Shown here in pieces: positions 1-11,856 of a stretch of DNA of 64,000 nt. Origin of the DNA: Quercus robur (Eukaryota; Streptophyta; Magnoliopsida; Fagales; Fagaceae); the NCBI RefSeq assembly GCF_932294415.1, contig NC_065536.1, positions 57,723,854 to 57,787,853 on the forward strand, written 5' to 3'. Position 1 is the stretch's first letter, and each line of letters starts with the position of its first letter. The notes beneath the pieces are model-generated. The model was not told the DNA's origin, did no database searches, and was given only the letters and a program-made list of their open reading frames with translations. The translations under genes and the position numbers were made by a program.

Positions 1-492
1 ATAAATAGATAACTTGGTTTTCTAGTTTCAAATTAATTCTAGAATAGTAGAGTCCTAGATAGATACACTTTGAGAATATATATAAATATATTTATATATA
101 TATATGATCTTAGCATCTCGGATCTATAAGCCTCCATCGAATTGTTCCTGCCTTCTTGGAGATAATATGACTTTAGCATTTAAAATTATTTTTTTAGACC
201 AGCAATTCGGTTGAATGACTTCTTTGTGGGTCCAATTCATGTATTATAATTTACTTTATTATTTTAAACATGGTCTAAGCCAATGAAACATAAGGGAAAT
301 TTAAGGAAGTGTGGTTTGGAAGGTATGAGTAAACTTTTTTTAGGCCTTTTGCATGAGCCCAAATCATGTGTGTTGCAAAGTGGACTAGAGACATTCGCAT
401 CACCAAAAGCTCATGGAAAAGGTTTGCCAGTCTACTACTCAGAATTTTCACCCCATTGGAGACTTCTATCTCCTACTAAATGTGGTTAAACC
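1..492. other. Intergenic, nothing recognised
   Basis: AT-rich sequence with a short TA-rich stretch near position 80-105. A 68-codon open frame at 283-489 shows no family signature and looks like chance. No gene or transposon end was seen. Confidence 0.5.
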
Positions 493-656
493 ACTGTTTT
501 AAAAACCGAACCAAATTGACCAGTTCAATTGATTGAACCAAGAATTGGGCATAAAACTAGTCTGGTCAAAACTGGGAAAAAACAGTCAAGAATTGAGAAA
601 ATTTGGCAACCAGTCCCTTTTTCGGTTCTTTGACTGGTACGGTTTTTAAAATCATG
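490..656. mobile_element. MITE-like element with TTTTAAAAACCG ends
   Basis: The two ends are inverted: TTTTAAAAACCG near 497 and CGGTTTTTAAAA near 640. The inside is rich in aaccgg/ttcggt words typical of a common plant short inverted-repeat element. No clear target-site duplication was found, so the superfamily is left open. Confidence 0.5.
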
Positions 657-948
657 GGTTAAACATTCTGACCAATCCATGTTAGCCTCTAGAGCCTTGC
701 TGACCTCCCTAGCCGCCCTAACTACTAGTTGCCACTTCAAGTAGCTTCCCAATGCTTTAATTCAGCTGGGGAAGAGCAGCCAATGAACATTGGTCAAAGT
801 CTTTCCCTAATCATGCTAAACACAGCTCCTCCCTTTTACCCAAATAAAGCAATTTTGGCCATAACCATTAGTTTGACATCATGGAGGACCATGGCCTCAG
901 CCATTAAGCTGAGACCGGTCCTTAAGAGCATCCCAAGCTTGACATAAA
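657..948. other. Intergenic, nothing recognised
   Basis: Slightly GC-richer than its surroundings, with several broken minus-strand open frames such as 525-752. No domain was recognised. It could be a decayed gene or retroelement fragment, but I cannot support either. Confidence 0.35.
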
Positions 949-1246
949 AGGTCTGTTTGGATTGAACTTATTATTGCTGAAACTGAAAACTGAAAACTGA
1001 AAACTGAAAACTGAAAACACTGTAGCAAAATAATTTTTAAATGTGTAAAAAGTACCGTAGGACCCATTTTTAATATTTTTAAATGCGTAAATAGTACTGC
1101 TACAGTACATGAACAGTAACAAAACAGTATATGAACAGTGAAAATGGTCTCCTTAAACGCGTGAAAGTGAAAAAAAAAAGAAAAAAAAAAAAGAAAGGGG
1201 AAAAATGTGGACGCGGATTCAGCAAACGCTGAATCCAAACCCACCC
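949..1246. mobile_element. MITE with GTCTGTTTGGAT-type ends, copy 1
   Basis: It starts gtctgtttggatt and ends aatccaaacccacc, an imperfect terminal inverted repeat. Inside are the family words ctgtagcaaaataattttt, aaatgtgtaaa and gtaccgtaggaccc. Near 977-1016 the unit ctgaaaa is repeated several times in tandem. The same words occur at 9956-10272 and 61256-61548, so this is a dispersed family in the window. It encodes nothing. Confidence 0.75.
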
Positions 1247-2732
1247 AAAGCCTCCCCATCAGATTAAACAAAGCCAATCACGTTTTGCCTCTAAAACCAC
1301 AACTTTAGAAGAAAAGTCCATACAACCATGAAAGAGCAACACAATTGTGATGCCCAAAGGTGAAAATAATGGTGCCAAAGAGTTTTCTCTCTCTCCCTCA
1401 CCACCTCTCTCAAATTCCTCTTCCTGCTATATGTACAAAACAATTTTAGATTTAATGAATTACGCATATTTTTTCTCTCTTTGTTGTTTTGTACTTTGAT
1501 TCCACTTTTGTGGTGCACCATTAGCCTCTACTCACTAATTATTAAAATTTTGAACTTGACTATCTCAAAATAATCATGTTAAATGAACCCAAGGGGAGTT
1601 TTGGGCTTGTTCTAGCATTTCAGCCCTTGTCACAAAAACATCCCGGACAATAGTTAGATGTTAATGAAATATATTTGGAAGGTTTTTTTTTAAAATAAAT
1701 AAATACTATAGCATTTGTAATTTATTATGGTACTACTCACACATATTCAACATATTTTAAAACATGCCTTTTAGGTTACTTTTACAATCATTTTAGAGAG
1801 AAATTAACTTTTACTTGTAATAAAGATGCAAGCAAATAATCAAAATAGTTTTTTCCAATGAAAAAGCAATAATTTCAATTCAAGGGACAAAATTAAAAGA
1901 CAAAATTATAAAATAATAATAAAAAACCTTAAAAAAATATCAATCGATATTAATAATAAATAAATAAACAATTGTTATGACATTTTTGATATGCTAATTT
2001 TAAAATGTTGTAAATTTGTTGACATTTTGTTATGTCTCTAAAATTACTTTATTATTAATATTATTATTTGTATAATATTAATATGGGATCCATTAATTGA
2101 GTTGCTGTGGCTGGTTAGAAAGGAAAAAATTTTGGGGAATGCTGTGATGTGGCAAAATCGAGTGTGACAGTGGCTGAACTAAAGTGAGAGTTTGGTGTTT
2201 TTTTTCTTTAGTGCTAGACTGCTTAATTAAAGTAGGATAGGTTTACGGCTTTTTTTCTTATGCCTGTGGAATGGTTTGGTTACTGTGGGGAATGCTTCTT
2301 TGTTTTCTTTCTCATGTCAAGAGGGGCAAGAACTTAAAAAGTTAAATTTTTTGTTCATTTAAAAGATTAGTTACAAGGAGCCAGGGGGCATGTGCCCCCT
2401 CTTGCCCCACTTGGCTCCGCCTTTAGTAACAATTTCATTACATGATCTATTTAATAATCAATTTAGCAACAAATAAAACATGCCCTTAAATTCAAGAAAT
2501 CTAAAAATTGAATTTTTCAATCATTTAACATAACTGAGACAAGGTAAGTTTGTTTAAATAATTATCCCAATGTTCGAAATCGACCAATAGGTACGATTAT
2601 CTTGGTCATAGCAATGCATAATTATTGATTAGTATAATACTCTACAAAATTATACCTAGCGTAGTTGGGAACCAACATATATGTATCATATCATTCATAT
2701 CTTAGCATAATACTCCAAAAAGTTATACTTAT
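1247..2732. other. Intergenic, AT-rich, no gene seen
   Basis: About 1.5 kb of AT-rich DNA with short A/T runs and no convincing open frame or transposon end. A gagccagggggcatgtgccccctcttgcccc stretch is broken by a short inverted repeat (gggggcatgtgcccc, near 2385-2400), a small hairpin of unknown meaning. Confidence 0.5.
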
Positions 2733-2911
2733 GATCTGTTTAGGATCCATTTATTTTATTGAAACTGAAAACTTTTTTATGAAAGTACTGTATATAAAGG
2801 TAAAAATTAATTAAAATAGTACAATAAGACTCATGAAAAGTAAAAAATACAGTGAAGCCCATGAATAGTTAAACAAGTGGGCAAATAATAAATTATCCAA
2901 ACAGACACCTA
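2733..2911. mobile_element. MITE, GTCTGTTTGGAT-related family, copy 2 (first of three in a row)
   Basis: It begins gatctgtttaggatcc and ends attatccaaacagacacc, giving an inverted terminal pair. Internal words (gaaactgaaaac, gaaagtactgtatataaa, cagtgaagcccatgaatag) are shared with the next two elements. Confidence 0.65.
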
Positions 2912-3116
2912 GAGTCTATTTGGATACCGCTTATTTTGTTAAAACTAAAAACTTATTAATGAAAGTATTGTAAATAAAGATAAAAGTTAGCTGAAATAAT
3001 ACAGCGGAACTAACGAATAGTACCAAAAAGTGCAGTGAAATCCATGAATAGTAGCAAAAATAAACTAAATTGTAAAATAATTTTAATTTTTCATTAGTAT
3101 CCAAACACACACTTAG
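2912..3116. mobile_element. MITE, same family, copy 3 (second of three in a row)
   Basis: It begins gagtctatttggatacc and ends agtatccaaacacacactta. It is in the same orientation as the element before it and is directly abutting it. Internal words match copy 2, for example aatagtaccaaaaagtgcag. Confidence 0.7.
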
Positions 3117-3318
3117 TGTCTGTTTGGCTAGTTTATTTTTTGCCAACTTATTTTACTATTCAGCTTATTTTTCTTATTATTTATGGATCCCACTACACTT
3201 TTTGGTACTATTCCTGAATCTCACTGTACTATTTTAACTAACATTTACCTTTATATATAGTACTTTCAACAAAAAGTTTTCAATTTCAGCAAAATAGACG
3301 AATCCTAACAGTCCCTTA
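3117..3318. mobile_element. MITE, same family, copy 4 in opposite orientation
   Basis: It begins gtgtctgtttggctag and ends cgaatcctaacagtccctta. Internal sequence is the reverse complement of copies 2 and 3 (ctttatatatagtactttc against gaaagtactgtatataaag). The three elements lie head to tail without a spacer, which suggests repeated insertion into element ends. Confidence 0.7.
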
Positions 3319-3861
3319 GTATAGCTGGGAACCAACCTATACGTATCATATGTTTTCAGATTCAAGACAATAATCTTCCAAATGGTCTGAGCTTTCTAAT
3401 CTAATTGGTTCACACTAAGTCAAAGAGGCAGGCTTCTATTAAGTTTGATACATATCTAGCATAATGTACAAATTTAATTCTTAAAAAGATACTCATTAAG
3501 GCATGATTAGTGAGAACTGTTAGTAATCTTTTAATCGTATCATTTTCCTATCCTTTCCTCAATATGTTCAAGCCTAATCTCAATAGGAAAAGTCATTTCA
3601 GCCAACAAAGAAAAAAGATGTGCTTCACCATTCTTTTTCATGTAATTTCAATCATTCTGGGAAAAGAAATCTCTCAATATGTTTACATTTTGGGTTAAAC
3701 GCTAGCTAATGTTGAATACTGAAGTTACTTGTAGTTCAGGTTGATTTCCCACCTGATGCCAAGGGAAAAATCTTATGACAAGAGTTTCCTTTTATCATAT
3801 TCCTCAAACTAGCATCATTCAATGTACACAGACTGAAGAGAGGAAAGCAGCATAAAACGCT
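3319..3861. other. Intergenic and PRP31 3' UTR/downstream region
   Basis: Sequence downstream of the PRP31 stop codon (the gene is on the minus strand). Roughly the 100-200 bases next to the stop are likely 3' UTR. No other gene was seen. Confidence 0.45.
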
Positions 3862-6800
3862 TCAGGTCCGCTTGATCTTTGAAAATGTTCCTGTCTCAGA
3901 GAAGTATGTGCTTTGAATTCCACTGCCAAGCTGGTGGGCATGAGCCTGCGGGTTACTGAGCTCTATGCCCTGTAGAGGAAAATGGCAATTAACATATGAT
4001 TGACATGAATATGCGACAAAAAGATTAAACAAATTAAAATAGCAAAAAGGTTATGAGTAAATCCAATCAGTTTAGGATAGCAGAGAAGTTGAGCATTTGG
4101 TAAGGACTCTATAAAACATCTAGGACTTAGTTCAAAAATAAAGCTGCACACTTAAAATAGATTCATTGCACATCCGCTACATTGGCTGGTTAAAAGACCA
4201 ACTATTTATGTAGGTTTCATGCACCATAGTACCATGAACTAATTAGAAGAAAACAATACTATCCTATCCAAAACAACTTTTCCTCAGCCATTTTAGTAAC
4301 TTCCATTTTTGCAACATCTTGCTGACCAGAAGCTTATCACTGACCATACAATAAATATCCTTATCTGATTCAGCCTCTAATAGAGATTAACTCTAGGAAC
4401 TTGTAATGGTTTAAATCAGTCTAAATGAGGCTCATCTCCATTTGTATTTGAACCGGACAGAAACCAGTTCATGATCAATTGTTCAGATACATGGTGCATA
4501 AGGCACCATCATTCCATATTCGCTGAGATTGTAAAACGGAAAGTTACAGAATTTGAAAAGAAACAAGGAGAACAATAACAAACCAAGAGAGAAGGAGAAT
4601 GGCATTCATGTAGCTGTCATCAACCTGTCCTCAGCAGCTCAGGCTTTAATTTAAGGGCAAAGAACAAGGATCGCATGAAATCACTTTTGAAGAGATGAAG
4701 GAAATGGCAATGGCCAGATCAAGGAGAGGTAGACAATGTTGAGAGGGTGAAAGCATGGATCTTCCCACACCATCAGGTCAGCAATATATAGCCCAGGGCA
4801 AAGAAGAGGGTAAAGAAGACCCAATTGGTTAGGCAGAGGAGAGTCAAAGCGTCCCAGTATGTGTTTAAATGAGTGACGCGTTTGACACCTCAGATTTTTT
4901 GAAATAAGATCTTGACCATGAACTGACCACCTATTCATTTGAAATACAATTGGAGTGAACAGAAACCCTATCCTTAATTCAATTGCTAACTTATTATACC
5001 ATGTGAAACTGAAATTTCATAGATGACTAAGAAAATAAGCATGCCAACAAACGCTATCATGAGGTATGGTCAATTTTGGCATAAATTCTTATAGCAGACC
5101 TTCAGGCTTCCTACAAAATTTTCTTAAATTTTAGTTAACCATATCTGCTTCACTTTAGAAGCCTATATACAGAGAGTTCATGGAGAGAGTACAAAGTTCT
5201 ACAAACCTGCACAGGTGTAAATGCTAAACTTGAAGTCAATCCTGAGGAGGCACCACTGCTTCCATAATTCTTTTCCTTAAACCTGTAGTGAATGAAGTAA
5301 AGAGACAAGGTTGGTGATATGATTTAGCTGATAGGAAGCCCGTCTGAAATAGAAATGGTAATCCAATCTAAACTACTGCAACTTGTAAAAGAAACCAGTA
5401 ATAAGCTATTAAGACTAGCAGCAAGCCCAGAAATACAAATATACAGGAATAGAAAGCAGCAGTAGAAATAGACCTCTTAGCAGCTTTGGCAGCAAGTTTG
5501 CTCTGACCAACTGATACCCGCAGCTTGCCACTCCCAGCCTGACCAAGCATTCCATAACCCTCCCCCAGTCCATCACCTATCATCAAGAAGCATAAACAGT
5601 AAGGAGAATAGAATAGATAACATTAACCATTGACATACAATTGCATTGAAGGGCTATAAGTTTTTATTTTTTTGATAAATAACGAAACTTTTATTAAATA
5701 AAACGCAAATCCAAGTACACCCCTAGGGAGCAGTACAACCAACATTGAAGGACCATAAGTTACAATATGAAAATGGTATTCTGATGGATACACCAAGAAA
5801 GATGCTAACAAATAGAGATATTCACCTTCATTATCAAAAATGCAATCCAAAGATTTTAAATTCAATAAATAAAAGGGACTGACTTCAACAACAGAATTCG
5901 AAAATGAACACTTTGACAATAGGCATTTGTTGGACTTGCATATGTCAATATATTTCTATGATTCATTAAAGCATTCGTACCAATTATGAACCAAAAATTT
6001 TTGGAACAATTGACAAATTTAACATTTGAGCAGCTGAAGACAACTTTACCTAAAGAACTCTCTTCGGGAACACCAAATTGCATCCTGTTAGCCAGCTTCC
6101 TCATGTCTGTAATCGCATATCTGAAATATTAAATATCAGCAAAAGTATGACATAGTATCAAATTAATAAATGATCAAAAGAAGAATTTAAACTTTGAAAG
6201 AAATTGAAAAACTTAACCACCTTTCCTTCATCTTCCTTAGCCGACGACCACCTCTCTTCTTTTTAGGCTCAGAATCAGGCACTGGCAGTGGTTTAGGTTG
6301 CTTCGCAGGTGGAGGCTCTTGCCACTTCTCAATTTTCTTACAGATCTCTTCCCGTAACCCTCTTCCAGTTTTCCCTGATGGATCTCCTCTGGTGGAATCT
6401 ACTCTTGCTGCAAGTGTTGACTTTGAAGCCAAGATCCGACAAGCACGCATCCTCAAAGAAGGAGGTGTAGTTTGGAATATCTCTGTTTGCTCAATATAAC
6501 CCACACGAAATTGCGATGTTGCAGTTGAAAACCCAGCAAGGTTCTTTTTCTTTGCACCAAGAAGCTGAACATTACAAGCAGGCATCTTAGCTAATGATAC
6601 AAGACCACCTGCTGTCCCCATTAGTTTCGCTGCAACAGCACTACCAACAATAGCAGAAAGATTTGGGGCAATATAACCCATTCTACTTTCTACAAAGTCA
6701 AGGACCTTTTTCTTTGCTGCATCAAGAGCAAGAGCTCGATCACATGCATCAATGGTCTTACTAAGAATTTCCTCGGGAAGTGGCTTGCCACTTGTAGTTG

Positions 6801-8680
6801 ATGCTGTAACTGACACTACCATAATGATAGCTGAGGGTAAAAGACCTTCCAGATCAACAAGGGTCAAATCCATTTCATTTGCAATCTTCTTAACAACACG
6901 AGCATAATCAATTGGGTGATGCACAAGTGATTCAAGCTCTGGAAATTTCAACCGGTACTTGTCACGTATAAAATTGTGGATAATAACAATTTCATTCTCA
7001 ATGTCAACCGACAAAGCATTACAGTCCACAATCAGCTGGTACTCAGGATCATCTTCCAAAACCATTCCATGATTTGTCATATCAGAACCATTCTGGAGTG
7101 CATCCTCCACTTTCTGCCAGTCAGAAACCATGTTACCACTATATCAACAATAACATGCATATCCAGTGAAAAAAAAGAAAAAAGAAAAAAAAAGGCTTAG
7201 ACAATGGTCAAATTATACACATAATCCCTGCAAAAAAAGACATAGCAAGACTTAAAAGGATTAAAGAAAACAATACCAAAAAAATAAAATAAAAAGGGAA
7301 GATTGCTGAATCTACAGTACAAGAGAGAGCTGAAAGGCTGAAACTAACATGTTCCACTATAGAACTGTAAAATATTACAAGCACCACCACCAAGCCTTAG
7401 TCCCAAAATTTTAGGGTCAACTATAGACCCTCAACAAAGCAGTCTAGTTTCTGCCATTCTGTTTTATCTGAAGTCAATACTCCATGTTATTTCCTTAATT
7501 GACAAGTCATTTTATACTACTATAAATTTTACCTCTGGTCTTCCTCTATGTTTTTTTCCATTCCCTCAACTTGATTAAATTCACTCTTTCTCACCAATGC
7601 ATTAACCGCTCTTCTCTGAACATGACCAAACCATCCAAAACGACTCTCCCTTATTTTTTCATCAATAAGGACCACTCTTATCTTTAAGAGGATTTCCTAA
7701 TTTCGAATCCTTCCTTATATTTCCATTTATCCATTCTTAATTCAGCTACACTAATTTTATGAATATGTTGCTTCTTCATAGCCCAACATTCAATATGATA
7801 GAGCATAATTGGTCTCATAGAAACCTTATAAAACTTTCCCTTTAACTTAATTGGTACACAACGACCACACAATACTCGTGATGCGCTTCTCCACTTTGTC
7901 CATCCTGCTCTTATCCTATGATTTGCATCCTTTTCAATCTTTCTCCATCTTCATGAATTATTGATCCAAGATACCGAATTCTCTCAGTTTTTAGTATCTC
8001 TTGACAAGCAAGTCTTACATCCCATCATCTTTATTTCTACTTTTACTAAAAGTATATTCCATTTACTCTTATTTACTCCTACTTAACTAAAAACCTTGAA
8101 ATTCTTAAACATCTCGCCAAATTTCTAACAATTTCTAACTTGACATAAACTCCACGTCTACTCTCATCCACTAAAACTATATCATCTACAACTAGAACAT
8201 TTAATAATTTAAAAAAATAAAAATGAAAATAAAAAAACATATGAATATAACTTAATAAAGCTCTATGCACAACATAAACATAAAAGTTTCAGTTTTCTCT
8301 TTATTGCATGCCATGTGCTATGGTGAAAATAAAAGCACACGTAAGATATGGAATAACCTGCATAATATCAACATATCTCTGTGTTTTCTGCAATTTTGAA
8401 ACACTATCCAGGTCATCATAGTTAAGAGTTTCTATGTCCGCCATGTCCCCATCAACATCTTCTTCCATATTTCCAGCACCAACTTCATCTTCCTCCTGAA
8501 AGAAGATAAGAACATAATCATATATATGATATCAAAGCTAAAACAATATTAACTGAGAGATTTCACAGAAACCAACAACAGAATACTCACAATAAGATCA
8601 GCTTCATTGTCAGATAGTTCATCAAGGTCTGCAAGGAAAGAATCAGCAAGAGTTGCCTGCAATCAACCAAAACTCAGTAA

Positions 8681-8711
<31 letters not shown>

Positions 8712-9493
8712 ATGACCACATTTATATTGTTTTTGGGAATAAAATTAAAATTTCCCAAAAGCAAGCAACAATTAATCAAAAGCTCAAGTAGTTCATTGCA
8801 GGTTTATCCGTTTATGTACCAACAAGCCATGATCAGAACTCAGAGAACAAGATCATTACTATCCCAAAAGATGACTATCAAGTGCAGTAGAAACCTTAGC
8901 TTGTTTTATTCATTCCAGTCATAACCTTTTTTTGTGCAAAACTCCTCACACAACACAAATTAAAGTTATGAACAATGAAACAACCATTAAAAGTGCAGTA
9001 TTATGAGAAATGTTGTCTACAACACTTTCACAACAAATCCTCGATGGCAGGTTGTTACTAATAGGCAAAAAAGTAATTTTAGTGGTGGAGTCAGATTAAA
9101 AACCCATAAAAACCTGCCACTTAGGATTTGTTGTGAAAATGTTGTGGTCGGAGTACTTCGGACTCCCTAAAACAAAACTCCAATAGACTAAATTGCCCAG
9201 ATGGTTCTCTCATATAATACAAACCCCAATATTGGCCAAGAAAATTATTCCCATATCTGAACCTATCTCATTCATATTCATATACCTATAACCCAACTCT
9301 TCAATTTTGCCATGAAATAACATTTTTCAAAAAGCAACTGCTACATTTTCTCTAATTTAAGCATAGCCCCAAAAAGAAACCAACTTGAACAATGATTCGA
9401 AAACCCAAAAGGAATCTATACATATGGTAAATCAAATCAAATCATTAAAATCACACAACCCAAAAGAGAGAGAGAGAGAAAATCACTAACCAT
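3862..9493 (-). CDS. PRP31: U4/U6 small nuclear ribonucleoprotein Prp31 homologue (8 coding exons)
   Basis: Prp31 bridges U4/U6 and U5 in the spliceosomal tri-snRNP by binding the U4 5' stem-loop with its NOP domain; it acts in the nucleus. Coding exons, in transcription order: 9491-9493, 8591-8656, 8358-8495, 6221-7113, 6050-6120, 5474-5576, 5207-5282, 3862-3969. Together they give 1458 nt, 485 aa and stop, all with GT-AG borders. The first coding exon holds only the ATG. An acidic N-terminus precedes the coiled-coil/NOP region (about residues 70-340), with the hallmark [13 protein letters not shown] and [11 protein letters not shown] near residues 225-255. A basic [11 protein letters not shown] stretch lies near 352-362 and TFSKIKRT ends the protein. 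From memory of the Arabidopsis protein, length and order match the family. The gene looks intact. Intron 3 (7114-8357) carries a LINE fragment. Confidence 0.96.
7385..8230 (-). mobile_element. RTE/non-LTR LINE reverse-transcriptase fragment in PRP31 intron 3
   Basis: On the minus strand, scattered frames resemble the C-terminal half of a plant non-LTR reverse transcriptase. First comes [13 protein letters not shown] near 8150-8200 (the catalytic DD-type motif and what follows). Next is [16 protein letters not shown] near 7760-7810, then [14 protein letters not shown] near 7610-7660. These are in the order of the family. The frame is broken repeatedly, so it is dead. It has the same orientation as PRP31. 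The truncated PRP31 duplicate at 11.1-11.9 kb lacks it. Confidence 0.75.
8681..8708. repeat. (TA)n microsatellite in PRP31 intron 2
   Basis: About 13 TA units, just upstream (in transcription sense) of coding exon 2 of PRP31. Confidence 0.85.
9005..9160. mobile_element. Foldback MITE in PRP31 intron 1
   Basis: Two arms of about 43 bp form an inverted repeat: 9011-9053 (contains ttcacaacaaatcc and gatggcaggtt) and 9109-9151 (contains aacctgccac and ggatttgttgtgaa). About 55 bp lies between them. Noncoding. Confidence 0.75.
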
Positions 9494-9800
9494 TCTTTAA
9501 AGAGTTAAGAGAAGAAGCTGAGGTTGAATTTGATCTTATTCCCTGAATTCAACAGAAAAGGAATGGAGAGGAAAAGGGTTAGGGTTTAATAATCGAAATC
9601 CCTAAATTGAGAGGAAATCCTAATTTGAGAACGATAGAATAGGAAAAGAGAAATAGTACCTTTGCGGAAAATTGAGACTGTAGATTCTGGATACGCCTCA
9701 GTAGAACACTAATCGAAGAGAAGATGATAAGAGACTTGTGGAGAGCGGTATAATTACAAGTAGTGTGAGTTTGGAATAGCTCACTAAACCGACTTTTCGA
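9494..9800 (-). promoter_or_regulatory. PRP31 5' UTR with a UTR intron
   Basis: In transcription sense the leader runs to CCGCAAAG at 9660, followed by a GTACTA donor. The intron is 9543-9659 and ends in TTGAATTCAG. The leader then resumes at 9542 and leads to the ATG at 9491-9493. The start of transcription is not visible; T-rich and TA-rich sequence begins beyond about 9810. Confidence 0.6.
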
Positions 9801-9955
9801 CAAGAGGAGGTTTTTTTTTTTTTTTTTTTCGTATATATATATATATATTGATAAATTTCATATATATTTTTGAATAAAAATTAAGGATAAAGCCTTTTTT
9901 TTTTTAATAGAAAAAGTTAGAATATGATAAAATTATATTTTAGTAGTTTGTTTAT

Positions 9956-10272
9956 GGGTCTGTTTAGATACCGCTTATTACTGAAAAAAATACTGTAGTA
10001 AAATAATTTTTAAATGTGTGAATAATGCCGTAAGACCCAATTTTAAAAAAAAATTGCTAAAATCCGTACTTACGGGCCCCGTAAACAATGCACAGGAGCC
10101 ATACAAAAAAACGCAGACGCGCACGTCTACTGTTTGCTATTGCAAAACAATATTTTAAATTTTAAATAAACATTTGTAAAAATATCATAAGGAATTACTG
10201 TTGCGAAACAAAGTTTTGGATTTTAAAAATATATTTTTAAACTCTCAAAACATCTAATCAAACAGACACTTA
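9956..10272. mobile_element. MITE, GTCTGTTTGGAT-related family, copy 5
   Basis: It begins ggtctgtttagatacc and ends aatcaaacagacac. It shares tactgtagtaaaataattttt and aaatgtgtgaataatgccgt with copies at 949 and 61256. It lies just upstream of the PRP31 promoter region. Confidence 0.7.
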
Positions 10273-10299
10273 ACTCAAGTGTGTTTTGTCCTCTTTGCA

Positions 10300-10470
10300 C
10301 GTAGTTTTTTTTTTTTTTTTCTTTTTTAATACAAGATAAAATTTCTACTTTAACCTAATCTAAATATATATGTATTTGAAACTCTCTCTTGGAGACTTGA
10401 ACCCCAACCCTTACCCTCCTAATGAGTTGAATTAATTGATACAAAGACTCACATTTATTGTTCAAATCCC
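10300..10470 (-). mobile_element. tRNA-derived SINE (family shared with 33632-33800)
   Basis: Read on the minus strand it has an A-box-like region (tcaactcattaggaggg), a B-box-like ggggttcaagtctcc, then gttaaagtagaaattttatc and tgtattaaaaaa, ending in an A-rich tail. The same order of words occurs at 33632-33800 on the plus strand. Confidence 0.65.
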
Positions 10471-10814
10471 CTACTTCTTTGTTATAACTTATAATAATCA
10501 AATTATAAAATATATATATATATATATATATATTAATTAGTGATTTAATTTTAAAAATCACTTTCTCAAGATTTAGTTAGTTTTCACTTTATGTTCTCGT
10601 GATTTTTAAGGAGTTTTAACTTTGTAATTGGGATTAACTCCATTATACAACTATGACCAAAATTGTCATATTGAAGGCATTTTCAACTTGGCCAAAGGAA
10701 CAAAATGTTTCGACACTAGTTAATATTGATATATGATTTTGGGGTTACCAATATATAAGTTGAAGCGTAATATTTATTATTGTTACATTTCTGTTGAGTC
10801 ACATTAGCGTCGTA
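10471..10814. other. Intergenic, nothing recognised
   Basis: AT-rich, includes a (TA)n tract at about 10509-10532. No gene or transposon end seen. Confidence 0.5.
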
Positions 10815-11112
10815 TTTTAGTCCACTTCAGTTTGTTTGGTCTATATCGGTCTATTTCTATCCACTTCGATCTATTCAATCCAGTTCGGTCCATTTGGTCC
10901 ATTTCAGTCCGTTCGGTCCATTCAACCTGATTCAGTCTACTTCAGTCCATTCAGTCCATTTCGGTCTACTTCAGTCCATTCTGTCCCATTAGGTCCACTT
11001 CAGACCATTCAGTCCATACAGTCTACTTTGGTCCATTTCCATGCACTTCGGTCCATTTTATCTAGTTTGATCTATTTTGTCCAGTTTAGTCCATTTCGGT
11101 CCAGTTAGGACC
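10815..11112. repeat. Degenerate 9-10-bp minisatellite, (TTCRGTCCA)n
   Basis: About 30 imperfect units such as ttcggtcca, tttggtcca and ttcagtccg. Because many units are 9 bp, a 90-codon frame stays open (10836-11108); this is repeat translation and not a gene. The array stops abruptly at the broken edge of the PRP31 duplicate. Confidence 0.85.
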
Positions 11113-11856
11113 ACTTCATCAATTCTCTTATTAAGAGTTGCTTCCCGTAGTGACTTGCCACTTATACTTGATGCTGTAACTGACACTAGCATGATGAAAT
11201 CTGAGAATAAAAGACCTTCCAGCTCAACCAGGGTCAAATCCATTTCATTCCCAATCTTCATAACAACATGAACATAAATCAATTGGGTGAGTGAGGCACA
11301 AGTGATTCAAGCTCTAGAAATTTCAACCAGTACTTGTCACGAATAAAATTGTGGATAATAACAATTTCATTCACAATGTCAAACTGACAAAGCACACCAG
11401 TCCACATCAGCTGGTCATCTTTCAAAACCATTCCAAGATTTGAGTTATCAGAACCTTTCTGAAGTGCATCTTCCACTTTCTGCCATTCAGAAACCATGGT
11501 AACCTTTGCATCAACATGCGTATCCAATAAATTAAACAAACAAAGCACAGCGCAGGCAATGGTCAAATTATACACCTAAAAAAAGACAGCTCACGGCTCT
11601 ATAAAGAAAAAAAAAATGAATATAACTTAAAAGCTCTATGCACAACATAAAATATAGAAGCTTCAGTTTTTCCTTGTTATGTTATGGTGAAAACAAAAGC
11701 ACACTTCACACACAAGTTGTGGATACCTGCATAATATCAATATATATCTCTGGTTTTTTTTTTTTTTTTGCAGTTTTGAAACATGATCGAGGTCATCATA
11801 GTAAGAGTTTCAATGCCCATGAGCCCATCATTTCCCATCAACATTTTCCTGATGAG
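11113..11856 (-). pseudogene. Truncated genomic duplicate of PRP31 (exon 4 part, intron 3, exon 3 part)
   Basis: It aligns by eye with PRP31 from the middle of exon 4 (near 6770) through the 5' part of that exon, intron 3 sequence, and exon 3 (to about 8450). The exon 4 part keeps frames such as [17 protein letters not shown] (near 11340-11380) and VEDALQKGSD. Because intron sequence is kept, this is a DNA-level duplication and not a retrocopy. Both ends are missing and the reading frame is disrupted, for example around ATGTCAAACTGACAAAGC where the parent reads continuously. It lacks the LINE present in the parent's intron 3. It cannot encode a working Prp31. Confidence 0.9.

Noticed and set aside
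6194-6499. 101-codon plus-strand open frame
   Set aside because: It is the antisense shadow of PRP31 exon 4.
10836-11108. 90-codon open frame with FGPF/SIQS-type repeats
   Set aside because: It is the translation of a 9-10-bp minisatellite; the frame is open because many units are multiples of three.
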